Shown here: in pieces, positions 33,299 through 41,924 of the stretch | How the letters are laid out: each line of letters begins with the position of its first letter | Position numbering within the stretch: position 1 is the first letter of the stretch | From: Lachnospiraceae bacterium | GTDB taxonomy: Bacteria; Bacillota; Clostridia; Lachnospirales; Lachnospiraceae | NCBI GenBank assembly: GCA_014804795.1 | Contig: JAAUZC010000023.1 | Coordinates: 1-64,000 of the forward strand | Direction: 5' to 3' | DNA length: 64,000 nucleotides | Made by a program: the position numbers and the translations under genes | Notes under the pieces: generated by a model | Told to the model about the DNA's origin: nothing | What the model saw: only the letters and a program-made list of their open reading frames with translations | The model's database searches: none

Positions 33299-36200
33299 AT
33301 GCAAACTACAATAAACAATAGAATGCATTTTTGTCTTGGAAAAAGAGATAATGACTGGACAGGAATGGCAGTAACTGTCAACGGCAGAAAATACCCGTTG
33401 GAGAAGCACAATGAGCACACGCTGAAGCAGGCGGTGCTGGAAAATAATGCAATTGCATTCCTGGCGGAGAATGCGCGTGAAAAAATAACCGCTTATGCGG
33501 ATCTGGACAGTGACGCGATTCACCGGCAGTCCGTCAACATCATCATGGTACAGGAAGAAATCACAGAGGGAAAGCTTCCTGTTCTGCATCACTTTTCATA
33601 CTGGATACCGGAGAAATATCACAGGCTTGCAAGGCAGAATGGCCGAAATACAAGGCAGAATACGGAAAAGAATAATGCTTTATCCGGTATCTGCGCCAAA
33701 ATGCAATTTCTGGAGACGCAGCCGGATCTGCATGAGATGGCCGCAAAAAGGAAAGGATTCAGCACGTTTGATATAGAAGCGATAAACAGAGATGCCCATT
33801 ATCTGATGACAGACATGGATACGGCGGCGAGCATCCTCTTTACGCACGCAGAGCTTGGAAGCAATAAACCCTATACGGCGGCGGTCGTTATGGATGAGGC
33901 GATTATGCCGGATCGTGAAATAGATCCCGATCAATTTTACCAGATGTATCTGTTTGCCAGGGAAATAGAGCGACAGGGTCCGGATAACTGGGCCGTCCGC
34001 GATGTGGCAAGAGACTATCAGGGAAAACCTGTGCTGTGCCAGTATGACGCCCTGGGCTATCATGCAGGGGATCAGATAGAAATTTACCAGTTGTCCACAA
34101 ATACGCTTAATGCCGCAAAAAAACCGGCAAGCGGCGCATTGCAGCTGGCTAAAAACAATGAACGCCTCCAAAACACAAACTGGACTGTGGCGATCGGAAA
34201 TCCGGTGGAACGGGAAATGCCGAAAGCAATGACGACGGCTGGCGGCATTCAATGGACGGCGGACAAAAAAGGAAGCCACCACGGATTGGAAATGATAGAA
34301 GACAAGATCTGTTTTCAAAACGGAAAACTGTCTTTAGCGGTCAAAAATCATTTTATGCGCACTCTGGGGGCCTATGCACAGTTTTTTAATGACGCCGGCA
34401 AGGGAATTGCAAATCCGAAGGGTTGGGAGGAAAAGCTGAGCGGAGAAGACATAAAAAAATATGAGACCGACGAGAAAAAATACATGGGCCTTGTCACGCC
34501 GGTAAACAGTATTATGGGGATTCCGTTTCCGGCGCAGGAAACGGCATTTACTTTTTGTTTTCCGGATGATGCCGCAAAAGTAAGACTATTGTTCGGCACA
34601 TTAGGTCTGTACGGTTATGACGAAGATTTTGAGATCAACAAACAGGGCGCAATGCTGACCGGGGTTTTCCAGCTCGCGATTCCGGCTTTACTTTTGACTG
34701 CCGCCACATTAGTGCCGGACGGTCAAACGCTTATAGAGCTCGCGGTCGAATTGTCTACAGTGATAATAAATATTGTTATTGCCGTAACCGGGGCAGACGG
34801 AACAGAGTCCGTCGATGCCGAGCGCATTATCAGCATTCTTGGCGATGCCATTGTCGGCATTTTATTGCAGAAAGGCGTAGAAAAACTTGTATTGTATCTG
34901 ACGGGGATGATCACTGCACAACAATTGGCGCAACAGATTCCGATAGCCGGATGGGCGCTGAAAATATTTAATCTTACTGTCGGAGCCGCGGCGCTGGCTG
35001 TGACAACCGGAGAAATCATATCCTCTCCCGCAACTTTACAGATAGAGGTAAGCCGGACGACTGATCTGCAGCTTACACTGCATCCGGACCCGACCCACGG
35101 AGAGGCGGGCAAGCCTGAAACGGCAGTCTGGCCATTGATCGCAGATAACTACAAAATACTGCTTACCTATGAAGGGGGCACAAACCGTGAACTGACCGGA
35201 AAAGTAAAGAAAGGAAACCAACCGATCTGTGTGACATTTTCCGGCATTCCGGCGGGCGGAAAATGTAAGGTATGCGCCTGCCTGTATTCCAAAGAGGACT
35301 GGCTCTGCGGCCTCTGGGAAGGAGACTGGATAAAGGCTCTTCCGGACAGCGGAAGCGGTATCCGGCTGGATGCTTCCATCGTGGAACAGATTATACCGCT
35401 TGACGGCAGCACACAGTATAACCTGATTTATAATAAAACCTATGAAAATGGAACATATTGCTGGCGTGAAAAACACGAAATCCCAAAAGATACGATTGAC
35501 GTACTGGATGATGGTGGATATCAGGACGCCCTCTGTAAGCTTTTAAACCTGTCCTTAAATGAGGCCAAACAGTGGGTGGGATATACATACCGCGCATCGG
35601 GGACAGGGCTGCCAGATACGGACGGAACCGCTGCCGGCGGCAACGAAGCGCTTGCCCAGGGGATGAGCAAAATCGGAGATGGTGCAGTCCGTTCCTCACT
35701 TTGTGAAAAAGGCTTTAAACAGGATGTGTTGTTTGCACTGGATAAATATGGAGACGGAAGTGATAATTATCTGTTGGATCCCGATGGAAGCACTTATAAA
35801 CTGCGCAAAATTGACCTTGATCAGAATGACTTTGATTTAAATCACAGCCGGGAAGTAAGCTATGGGACATTTCATCTGCAAAGCATAGATGCCATGGCAG
35901 TACATCCGGACAGAAAAGTCATAGCGACAAGCTGGAAACAGAGTCTGGTTGAAATCATCGATTTAAAAGCCGGTGAAACAAACGGAAATGATTCGGACGG
36001 CATCATGATGTGCGGACAGGGAACCAGACAGGGGCTTCTGCACGGGCCAAAGGCTATGACTGTAACAGCCGATGGACGAATCCTGATTTTGGAGAGCACC
36101 AACCACAGAATACAGGCTTTTGATTCTTCCATGAATCCGGTCCAGTGTTTTATTGGGGACGGGCTTGCTTCTGGTATTGCAAACTGTATTCCGCAGTTGA

Positions 36201-36967
36201 ATAAGAGCTCCATACCGGAAGCATTGACAGACTGCCTCAGACAGGCAGGGGATACTCTGGCAGGGAAAGTTACGGTAGATGACGGGATATGGCAGGAATT
36301 ATCCGACCTGATCATTTCCGAAACACTGCTCAGCCATTTGGCTGACACAGGCATATACCCCGCATCCGGAAAAGACGCGCAGACGGGACAATGGAAATAC
36401 CTGAGCCTTGCGAAAGACAAGCAGAAAGATACCTGGCTGCTTCATGACAAATCTCAGGAACTGAGTTGGAAGCTCTGCCGTAAAAATAATCTTCTGGAAG
36501 CAGAACGTATTTTAGACCATCTGCTGCTGCGCACCGTAACACCGGGAACGGAATGGGTATTGCAGGATACGGAAATGGCAAGAAGCTATCAGATTATCTG
36601 TACGGATGAAAAAAAGCAGCTGGTGAGCATTTCCAGAAAAGAATCTTATATTCCGCTTCGTGAAAACGGGGAATGTGTCTGGCTGGATCTTGCGGCAGAG
36701 GAAAAGGGATATATCTATGTACTGTATTACCGGAATGGAGGACACACTCCGGAAGATTATCTGATTGATATCTATACGCCGGAGGGGAAATGGCTCGTGC
36801 AGATACCGGACACTTCAAAGCATCCCGGGCAGCCGCATATCGTAGCGGGAAAACTGGACATTGACCATTTTCGTACACTTTTTGCGATGCACTTTGAAAA
36901 TGAAAAAGGTAACAATGGGCGTCGGGAACCGAAGCTTACGCAATGGATTCCGTCAGCTCCAAAATAA
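33299..36967 (+). CDS. 1222-residue protein with hydrophobic core and propeller-like region
   Basis: This is the first gene of the three-gene operon, with start 33299 behind AAAGGAG. There is no signal peptide. Residues 1-445 are soluble and unlike anything I recognise. Residues about 450-578 are strongly hydrophobic, with several helix-length runs (VFQLAIPALLLTAATLV, STVIINIVIAVTGA, ILGDAIVGILLQ, LTVGAAALAVTTGEI), as in a pore-forming or membrane-inserting block. A beta-rich part follows (about 580-730). Residues 850-950 look like beta-propeller or NHL blades (SIDAMAVHPDRKVIATSW, AMTVTADGRILILESTNHRI), and another such blade-like run (EEKGYIYVLYYRNGG) sits near 1140. Alternatives are a large effector or a toxin subunit. 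Function unknown; the domain reading is mine. Confidence 0.6.
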   Translation: MQTTINNRMHFCLGKRDNDWTGMAVTVNGRKYPLEKHNEHTLKQAVLENNAIAFLAENAREKITAYADLDSDAIHRQSVNIIMVQEEITEGKLPVLHHFSYWIPEKYHRLARQNGRNTRQNTEKNNALSGICAKMQFLETQPDLHEMAAKRKGFSTFDIEAINRDAHYLMTDMDTAASILFTHAELGSNKPYTAAVVMDEAIMPDREIDPDQFYQMYLFAREIERQGPDNWAVRDVARDYQGKPVLCQYDALGYHAGDQIEIYQLSTNTLNAAKKPASGALQLAKNNERLQNTNWTVAIGNPVEREMPKAMTTAGGIQWTADKKGSHHGLEMIEDKICFQNGKLSLAVKNHFMRTLGAYAQFFNDAGKGIANPKGWEEKLSGEDIKKYETDEKKYMGLVTPVNSIMGIPFPAQETAFTFCFPDDAAKVRLLFGTLGLYGYDEDFEINKQGAMLTGVFQLAIPALLLTAATLVPDGQTLIELAVELSTVIINIVIAVTGADGTESVDAERIISILGDAIVGILLQKGVEKLVLYLTGMITAQQLAQQIPIAGWALKIFNLTVGAAALAVTTGEIISSPATLQIEVSRTTDLQLTLHPDPTHGEAGKPETAVWPLIADNYKILLTYEGGTNRELTGKVKKGNQPICVTFSGIPAGGKCKVCACLYSKEDWLCGLWEGDWIKALPDSGSGIRLDASIVEQIIPLDGSTQYNLIYNKTYENGTYCWREKHEIPKDTIDVLDDGGYQDALCKLLNLSLNEAKQWVGYTYRASGTGLPDTDGTAAGGNEALAQGMSKIGDGAVRSSLCEKGFKQDVLFALDKYGDGSDNYLLDPDGSTYKLRKIDLDQNDFDLNHSREVSYGTFHLQSIDAMAVHPDRKVIATSWKQSLVEIIDLKAGETNGNDSDGIMMCGQGTRQGLLHGPKAMTVTADGRILILESTNHRIQAFDSSMNPVQCFIGDGLASGIANCIPQLNKSSIPEALTDCLRQAGDTLAGKVTVDDGIWQELSDLIISETLLSHLADTGIYPASGKDAQTGQWKYLSLAKDKQKDTWLLHDKSQELSWKLCRKNNLLEAERILDHLLLRTVTPGTEWVLQDTEMARSYQIICTDEKKQLVSISRKESYIPLRENGECVWLDLAAEEKGYIYVLYYRNGGHTPEDYLIDIYTPEGKWLVQIPDTSKHPGQPHIVAGKLDIDHFRTLFAMHFENEKGNNGRREPKLTQWIPSAPK

Positions 36968-36986
36968 GAGGCCGAAAGGAGAAAAA

Positions 36987-38234
36987 ATGGAAAAACGAAA
37001 CTTATTACAGCAACAATTGGAAAGAAAACTCGCCTTTATCAAGGCCGGACGACCGGAGGGTCTGGAAATTCCGGCCGCGAACGCGGACAGCCATGAACTG
37101 GTACATGAGGTCAATGAGTACAGCGCGTCCGGCCTGGGATTTGCGTTTTATCGCATTGAAGTACCCGATGTGCAGACGCTCAAATCATTGGTGGGAACAC
37201 CGGATGAACTCATAGAAAAGGGATTGATAGATGATATAACGTCCGCTCCCGAGCCAATGAATTCCGATCGGGAAAAAGAACTTCTCCGGTCGAACAGAGA
37301 TATCTTTTTAAAAGAGACCTGCCAGGCATTCAGAACTTACATCTACGGTCATTCAAATAAGGCAAAGTCTTACGAAAAGATCATCAACATGCTCCGCTTC
37401 CCGACAAGTGTGGATGTATATGAGATCAAAGATCTTTACATTAAGAAGGGGGAAGTATATGTATTCGGAAAAGACGACTCCGAACAGCATACGGCGGTCC
37501 TGATCGATAAACTGACAATGGAAGAGGACGCATCGATCCAAAATTATTGCTGCGCGGACTTCACTGTGAAAGAAGGAAATCTGCAGAATAACGCCAAGAT
37601 TGATAATTGCGGGACACATGGTCCGGACGGCAGAACACCGGAATCAGGAGGGGCAGCCGGAACTACAGGGGCAAAAGGAGAGAATTCAAAAAGCGGCAAT
37701 AAAAGCTGTGACCGTAACGCAGGCAAAGGTGATACCGGCGGCAGCGGAGACCCGGGGCGTAACGGCGGCAACGGCGGTAACGGCGGCAGCGGCTCTACGC
37801 TCACCTGGACGTTTTCCAATGTAGAAGGGGAATTTCCTCAGCTGTGCTGTTACGGCGGTAACGGCGGCAACGGCGGTAACGGAACAGCTGGAGGCAAAGG
37901 CGGAAGCGGCGGCCCGGGGGGAGATTCTTCTTCTCACTGCGGTGCCGGCGCACAAGGCGACGGCGGAACAGGCGGAGCCGGCGGTGATGGCGGCAACGGC
38001 GGCAATGGCGGCGATGGCGGCGACATCCTTTTGACAATCTTTTTGAATGAAGGGCAGAAAGCCTTTACCGTTGATACCAAGTGCGCGGGAGGCAAAGGCG
38101 GAAGCGGCGGCAAAGGTGGGAACGGCGGTGATGGCGGTGACGGTTCAAACCGCGGTGCCACAGGAAAGCCCGGCAATAGCGGAAACAGCGGAAACAGCGG
38201 CCAGGCGGGAAAGATCAATATAACACAACTATAA
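36987..38234 (+). CDS. Glycine-rich GGN-repeat protein, possible polyglycine II fold
   Basis: This is a 415-residue protein starting at 36987 behind AAAGGAG; the longer frame overlaps the upstream gene. Residues 1-205 are an ordinary soluble domain (YSASGLGFAFYRIEVPDVQ, then FRTYIYGHSNKAKSYEKI). Residues about 209-415 consist of G-G-N, G-G-D, G-G-S and G-x-x triplet runs, interrupted by two similar beta-like inserts (LTWTFSNVEGEFPQLCC and LLTIFLNEGQKAFTVDTKC), each ending in Cys before GG runs. No Pro-Hyp-like collagen pattern dominates. Such triplets can pack as polyglycine II bundles, as in the tip adhesin of phage S16. It lies 19 bases after the giant gene and 13 before the pentapeptide gene, so all three are one operon. 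There is no signal peptide. Confidence 0.65.
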   Translation: MEKRNLLQQQLERKLAFIKAGRPEGLEIPAANADSHELVHEVNEYSASGLGFAFYRIEVPDVQTLKSLVGTPDELIEKGLIDDITSAPEPMNSDREKELLRSNRDIFLKETCQAFRTYIYGHSNKAKSYEKIINMLRFPTSVDVYEIKDLYIKKGEVYVFGKDDSEQHTAVLIDKLTMEEDASIQNYCCADFTVKEGNLQNNAKIDNCGTHGPDGRTPESGGAAGTTGAKGENSKSGNKSCDRNAGKGDTGGSGDPGRNGGNGGNGGSGSTLTWTFSNVEGEFPQLCCYGGNGGNGGNGTAGGKGGSGGPGGDSSSHCGAGAQGDGGTGGAGGDGGNGGNGGDGGDILLTIFLNEGQKAFTVDTKCAGGKGGSGGKGGNGGDGGDGSNRGATGKPGNSGNSGNSGQAGKINITQL

Positions 38235-38247
38235 GGAGATGCGTGCC

Positions 38248-40131
38248 ATGACACCAGAAGAATGGGCAAAAATCAAAAAAACGGGAAGCGCCAACAAAAT
38301 GGATTTCACTGATTTTTCCTTTCAAGGGGAAATCCTGACAGGGTTTCAGTTTCAAAATTGTATTTTTGATAATGTGAATTTTCAAAATACAACATTTAAT
38401 AAAGTCTCTTTTCAAGGAGAAGACACGGTATTTTCTGATAATCTTATCAATCAAAGCACATGGGAACATGTCGTATTTCAGGTAAGTATTATAGAATCAT
38501 GCAAATTTACGGAGAGTGACCTGAATAAGTGTGTATTTCAAAATGCAGTGCAAAACGTATTGGAAATGAAAAATAATTCTTTTGCCGGAAGCAACTGTCA
38601 AAAGCTGACCTTTCAAAATGTAGAAGGGATATCGGAAGACTTCAGCCACACTGTTTTAGAATCCTGCGTTTTTCAGGCCTGCAGCTATGAGTACAGCACA
38701 TTTTTCCGGTGTCATGCCTCAGGCTGTGCATGGGCAAAAGTATCTATGGTCAACGCGACTTTTGATGAGGCGGATCTCTCGGGAATCAATTTGAACGGCT
38801 GCCGGTGCAGCGGTGAAAAGAGCTCCTTCCGGAAAGCAAAGCTGACAGGAACCGTCTGGGATAAGCCGCAGGCAAGAGAGATGAATTTCAGCGGTGCAGA
38901 TTTGAGTCATGCCGTCTGGAAAGGCGGAAATTTCCAAAAAAGTAATTTTACCGGTGCGGTTTTTGATAATGCGGATTTTTCCGAAGGCTCAAATTTCCGG
39001 AGCGCCACGATGTCAAATGCCAGCATGTATCAGACAAACTTTGAAGGTGCACAGATGGGCGCCGTAAAAGCAAGCAAAGAAAACGCCGCGGATCTGAGCG
39101 GAGCTTATATGGAAGAAGCAAATTTCTCTGAGGCGGATCTGTATAATGTAAATCTTGCAGGCTGCGCATGGTACACAACAAATGCCGGGGGCGACAGGCC
39201 GATAATGGCGCAGAAAACCAAATTAGATCAGGCAAATCTTTCCGGCGCATTCCTGATGGGACTTGATCTCGGACAGGCAACTTTGACCGGAGCTAATTTT
39301 GATAGAAGTATTTTGTGCAATGCCAATTTCAGCGGCGCAAACTTAGGCCTCAGCGCAGAGGGACGGCGGGTAAGCTTTTCCGACGCATGGCTTCTGGGCT
39401 GTGATTTTCTGGAATGCAGAATGAACGTAACAATTTTCAGTGACGCTTCCGTTATGTTTTTGGACGGACCTTATTTTCAACTGCCGGCAGAGGATGCTTC
39501 GCTGCTGGATACCGGTATCATACCGGAAGGATATCCGGATATATTTTCCGCGCAAAACAGGAGTATCGATGCGGACGCGTCATTAGTCGTCGTGCGCAAG
39601 GGAAAACTGTGGCAGCTTAAAAACCCGAAAGGAAAAGTAAACCGGATATATATCCTTCACTTTGAAAATAACGCAATCACGGTCAGAGGCGGGGTGATAG
39701 GCGTTCCGCTGTTTTCTGTCGAAAGTAGATATGCCGAAGAGCTGGAAAAAGGGCAAATGCCTGAAGATCTCCGGAAACTGTTTTCCCAGAAGGAATATCC
39801 TCTGCCGGAAAAGGTGAGCGTGAAAGTGAAAGAACCGGGGCGCCTCTGGCTCATCAGTCATTTGATGAAGGACAGCGGCTCCTGCTTTGAGGAATACAAT
39901 CTGGTGAAAGGTCAGGATGAAATACTCTGCTATGGTTACACGCCTGTCCTGTCTTTTCCCAAGGGAACAGCTAAAAAGGAGCGGGATATTTTTATATGTG
40001 AACATACACGCCTGTTTCCGGAAGATTTTGATCCCGAATCCGTATGCCCGAACGGGGAACGATTCAGTGAGTACCCTAAACGCAGGACATTTGAAGAGCT
40101 TATGAGGGCTGCATACCCAGCAAAGTATTGA
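38248..40131 (+). CDS. Pentapeptide-repeat protein
   Basis: This is a 627-residue protein. The start at 38248 has AAGGAG nine bases upstream. Residues about 12-400 contain many A(D/N)LxX-type pentapeptides (FSGADLSHAVW, NFTGAVFDNADF, EANFSEADLYNVNLAG), forming a long right-handed beta helix. The N-terminal part uses a variant rich in FQN (FQNCIFDNVNFQNTTF). Residues 420-627 form a separate mixed domain (LHFENNAITVRGGVIGVPL, SRLWLIS-like stretch, then RTFEELMRAAYP). It is last in the operon and is followed by a strong bidirectional hairpin. It might be a scaffold, immunity or receptor-binding part; these are guesses. Confidence 0.75.
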   Translation: MTPEEWAKIKKTGSANKMDFTDFSFQGEILTGFQFQNCIFDNVNFQNTTFNKVSFQGEDTVFSDNLINQSTWEHVVFQVSIIESCKFTESDLNKCVFQNAVQNVLEMKNNSFAGSNCQKLTFQNVEGISEDFSHTVLESCVFQACSYEYSTFFRCHASGCAWAKVSMVNATFDEADLSGINLNGCRCSGEKSSFRKAKLTGTVWDKPQAREMNFSGADLSHAVWKGGNFQKSNFTGAVFDNADFSEGSNFRSATMSNASMYQTNFEGAQMGAVKASKENAADLSGAYMEEANFSEADLYNVNLAGCAWYTTNAGGDRPIMAQKTKLDQANLSGAFLMGLDLGQATLTGANFDRSILCNANFSGANLGLSAEGRRVSFSDAWLLGCDFLECRMNVTIFSDASVMFLDGPYFQLPAEDASLLDTGIIPEGYPDIFSAQNRSIDADASLVVVRKGKLWQLKNPKGKVNRIYILHFENNAITVRGGVIGVPLFSVESRYAEELEKGQMPEDLRKLFSQKEYPLPEKVSVKVKEPGRLWLISHLMKDSGSCFEEYNLVKGQDEILCYGYTPVLSFPKGTAKKERDIFICEHTRLFPEDFDPESVCPNGERFSEYPKRRTFEELMRAAYPAKY

Positions 40132-40139
40132 TAAGAAAC

Positions 40140-40167
40140 GGGGGAGATATTTAAAACCATCTCCCCC
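40140..40167. terminator. Bidirectional terminator between the operon and the ilvE side
   Basis: GGGGGAGAT (40140-40148) pairs with ATCTCCCCC (40159-40167) over a 10-base loop. It lies 9 bases past the pentapeptide gene stop and 22 bases before the stop of the minus-strand gene, so it can serve both convergent units. The flanks are only weakly T-rich. Confidence 0.65.
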
Positions 40168-40188
40168 ATGTCTCATTTCGCATTACAT

Positions 40189-40398
40189 CTAAATTTCCAT
40201 TGATGAGTCCGAATACATATCCAAAAAACCTACCACTTCGTTCACCGGTCTCCCGTACATGTGGCAGCATTTATGATCCACCAGTTTCTCCTCATCCTGC
40301 AGCTCATTGAAAGTCACGCTCATTTTCATAGCGCCTATTTCCATCTCGCTGTCCAGATGCCGCAGTATTTCATCTATCATTTTTTCCTGCTCATCCAT
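40189..40398 (-). CDS. Small hypothetical protein downstream of ilvE
   Basis: This 69-residue acidic protein is read from the ATG at 40398, preceded by GAGGCGG; the longer frame to 40443 has no site. It begins MDEQEKMIDEILRHLDSEME and contains HKCCHMYGRP, with a Cys pair. It is 54 bases after ilvE on the same strand. I do not recognise a family. Confidence 0.5.
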   Translation of the reverse strand: MDEQEKMIDEILRHLDSEMEIGAMKMSVTFNELQDEEKLVDHKCCHMYGRPVNEVVGFLDMYSDSSMEI

Positions 40399-40452
40399 AA
40401 ATGCCGCCTCAACTCCCATTCGCGTCGGTTTCCGGACGCTCAAATCACTATT

Positions 40453-41478
40453 TTACAGAATTGTCTTAATCCATCCTTCCGGTGCTTCCAGTCTGCCCAT
40501 CTGGATTCCCGTCAGCGTATCATATAATTTCTTTGTTACAGGTCCCATTTCATCCATACCGCCGGGCAGGCAGATCTCGTTGCCATGGTCTACGATCTTA
40601 CCGACAGGAGAAATAACTGCCGCTGTCCCGCAAAGACCGCATTCCGCAAAATCTTTTACCTCTTCCAGAAGCACTTCTCTCTCTTCCACTTCCATGCCGA
40701 GATAATGTTTCGCAACATATACCAGTGAGCGCCTTGTAATAGAAGGCAGAATACTGTCTGATTTAGGTGTTACAAGCTTATTATCCTTTGTAATGAAGAT
40801 AAAGTTTGCACCGCCTGTCTCCTCTACCTTCGTTCTTGTCTGAGGATCCAGATACATATTTTCCGCATAGCCCTCTTCATGGGCTGTTACGATAGCATGC
40901 AGGCTCATCGCATAGTTAAGCCCCGCTTTAATATGGCCTGTGCCGTGGGGTGCCGCTCTGTCAAAATCACTTACTTTGATTGTCAGCGGTTTTGCGCCGC
41001 CCTTGAAGTAAGGCCCTACCGGTGTCACAAAAATACGGAACATATATTCATCGGCCGGTTTTACACCGATTACCGGGTTTGTGCCCATCATATACGGACG
41101 GATATACAGTGTTGCGCCGGAACCGAAAGGCGGTACATAGGCAGCGTTTGCTTTTACGGTCTCCACTACCGCTTCCACAAATCTATCTTCCGGAAATACG
41201 GGCATCTCCAGTCTTCTTGCGGAATCTGCCATTCTTGCCGCATTCAGGTCAGGACGAAAGCATACGATATGTCCGTCTTCTGTTGTATAAGCTTTAAGTC
41301 CCTCAAAAATCGTCTGCGCATACTGGAATACGCCCGCACATTCATTCAGAACAATATTGGCGTCTGTGACGATCGCACCGTCATCCCACTTTCCATCTTT
41401 ATAAGCAGAAACAAACCTTGCATCTGTCTCAATATAGCCAAAACCAAGATTTGACCAGTCAAGCTGCTTTTTTTCCAT
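40453..41478 (-). CDS. ilvE: Branched-chain amino acid aminotransferase IlvE
   Basis: This PLP-dependent class IV transaminase of 341 residues makes or degrades Leu, Ile and Val. The start at 41478 follows AGAGGAGGAGAGAG. Typical features are the ATIFEGLKAY-like QTIFEGLKAYT, the PLP lysine region GHIKAGLNYAMS, the EETGGANFIFI motif and the late CGLCGTAAVISPVG. It is long enough for the branched-chain subgroup. It appears monocistronic, with perhaps the small ORF downstream. Confidence 0.93.
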   Translation of the reverse strand: MEKKQLDWSNLGFGYIETDARFVSAYKDGKWDDGAIVTDANIVLNECAGVFQYAQTIFEGLKAYTTEDGHIVCFRPDLNAARMADSARRLEMPVFPEDRFVEAVVETVKANAAYVPPFGSGATLYIRPYMMGTNPVIGVKPADEYMFRIFVTPVGPYFKGGAKPLTIKVSDFDRAAPHGTGHIKAGLNYAMSLHAIVTAHEEGYAENMYLDPQTRTKVEETGGANFIFITKDNKLVTPKSDSILPSITRRSLVYVAKHYLGMEVEEREVLLEEVKDFAECGLCGTAAVISPVGKIVDHGNEICLPGGMDEMGPVTKKLYDTLTGIQMGRLEAPEGWIKTIL

Positions 41479-41576
41479 AACTCTCTCCTCCTCTGCCACT
41501 TATTTTTCTTTTTATCTTAGTATAACCTTTATCATTTGTCCAGATAAAGAACGGATTTTGCTGTAAAATTCACCGC

Positions 41577-41831
41577 TTAGCCCTGCCCCGCCGCGTTTTT
41601 CTCCATAATCCGTTTTGCCTCTTCTTTCGGAACTTCTGTTGTCCAACGGCAGACCGGACAGTATACATAATATACTCTTCTGTAAGGAATAACCGGAATG
41701 AAAAACAATGTAAACCAGGATGTGGTTCTCTGAAGCCTCCAATTGCTGTCATTATTACATCTGTTGCAGTGCAGATAATCTACAGTTCCAAGCTCTTTAT
41801 CCGTCTCTCTGAATCCCCATATAATAAACAT
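41577..41831 (-). CDS. Zinc-ribbon family protein
   Basis: This 84-residue protein has two Cys pairs, CNRC near residue 22 and CPVC near residue 58, with a hydrophobic WFTLFFIPVIPY segment between. This is the layout of the short zinc-ribbon proteins common in Clostridia. It lies about 100 bases upstream of ilvE on the same strand. Function unknown. Confidence 0.75.
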   Translation of the reverse strand: MFIIWGFRETDKELGTVDYLHCNRCNNDSNWRLQRTTSWFTLFFIPVIPYRRVYYVYCPVCRWTTEVPKEEAKRIMEKNAAGQG

Positions 41832-41924
41832 AATCCCACCTCATTTTCTCTATTGTGTGAAGTTACTCTACTTTATTTTACCACTTTATTTCAAATAGTC
41901 CATACTTTCCGATAAAATGCAGTA

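Noticed and set aside
37738-38150. Short regular DNA repeats that might be a CRISPR array or minisatellite
   Set aside because: The repeats follow codon triplets of Gly-Gly-Asn and vary in the third base, so they reflect protein composition; there are no spacers.
37544-38269. Several minus-strand proline- and alanine-rich open frames
   Set aside because: They are antisense shadows of the GGN codon repeats of the glycine-rich gene.
31450-40188. Integrated element at tRNA-Lys with attachment sites
   Set aside because: No integrase gene and no direct repeat of the tRNA 3' end were seen at the far side of the block.
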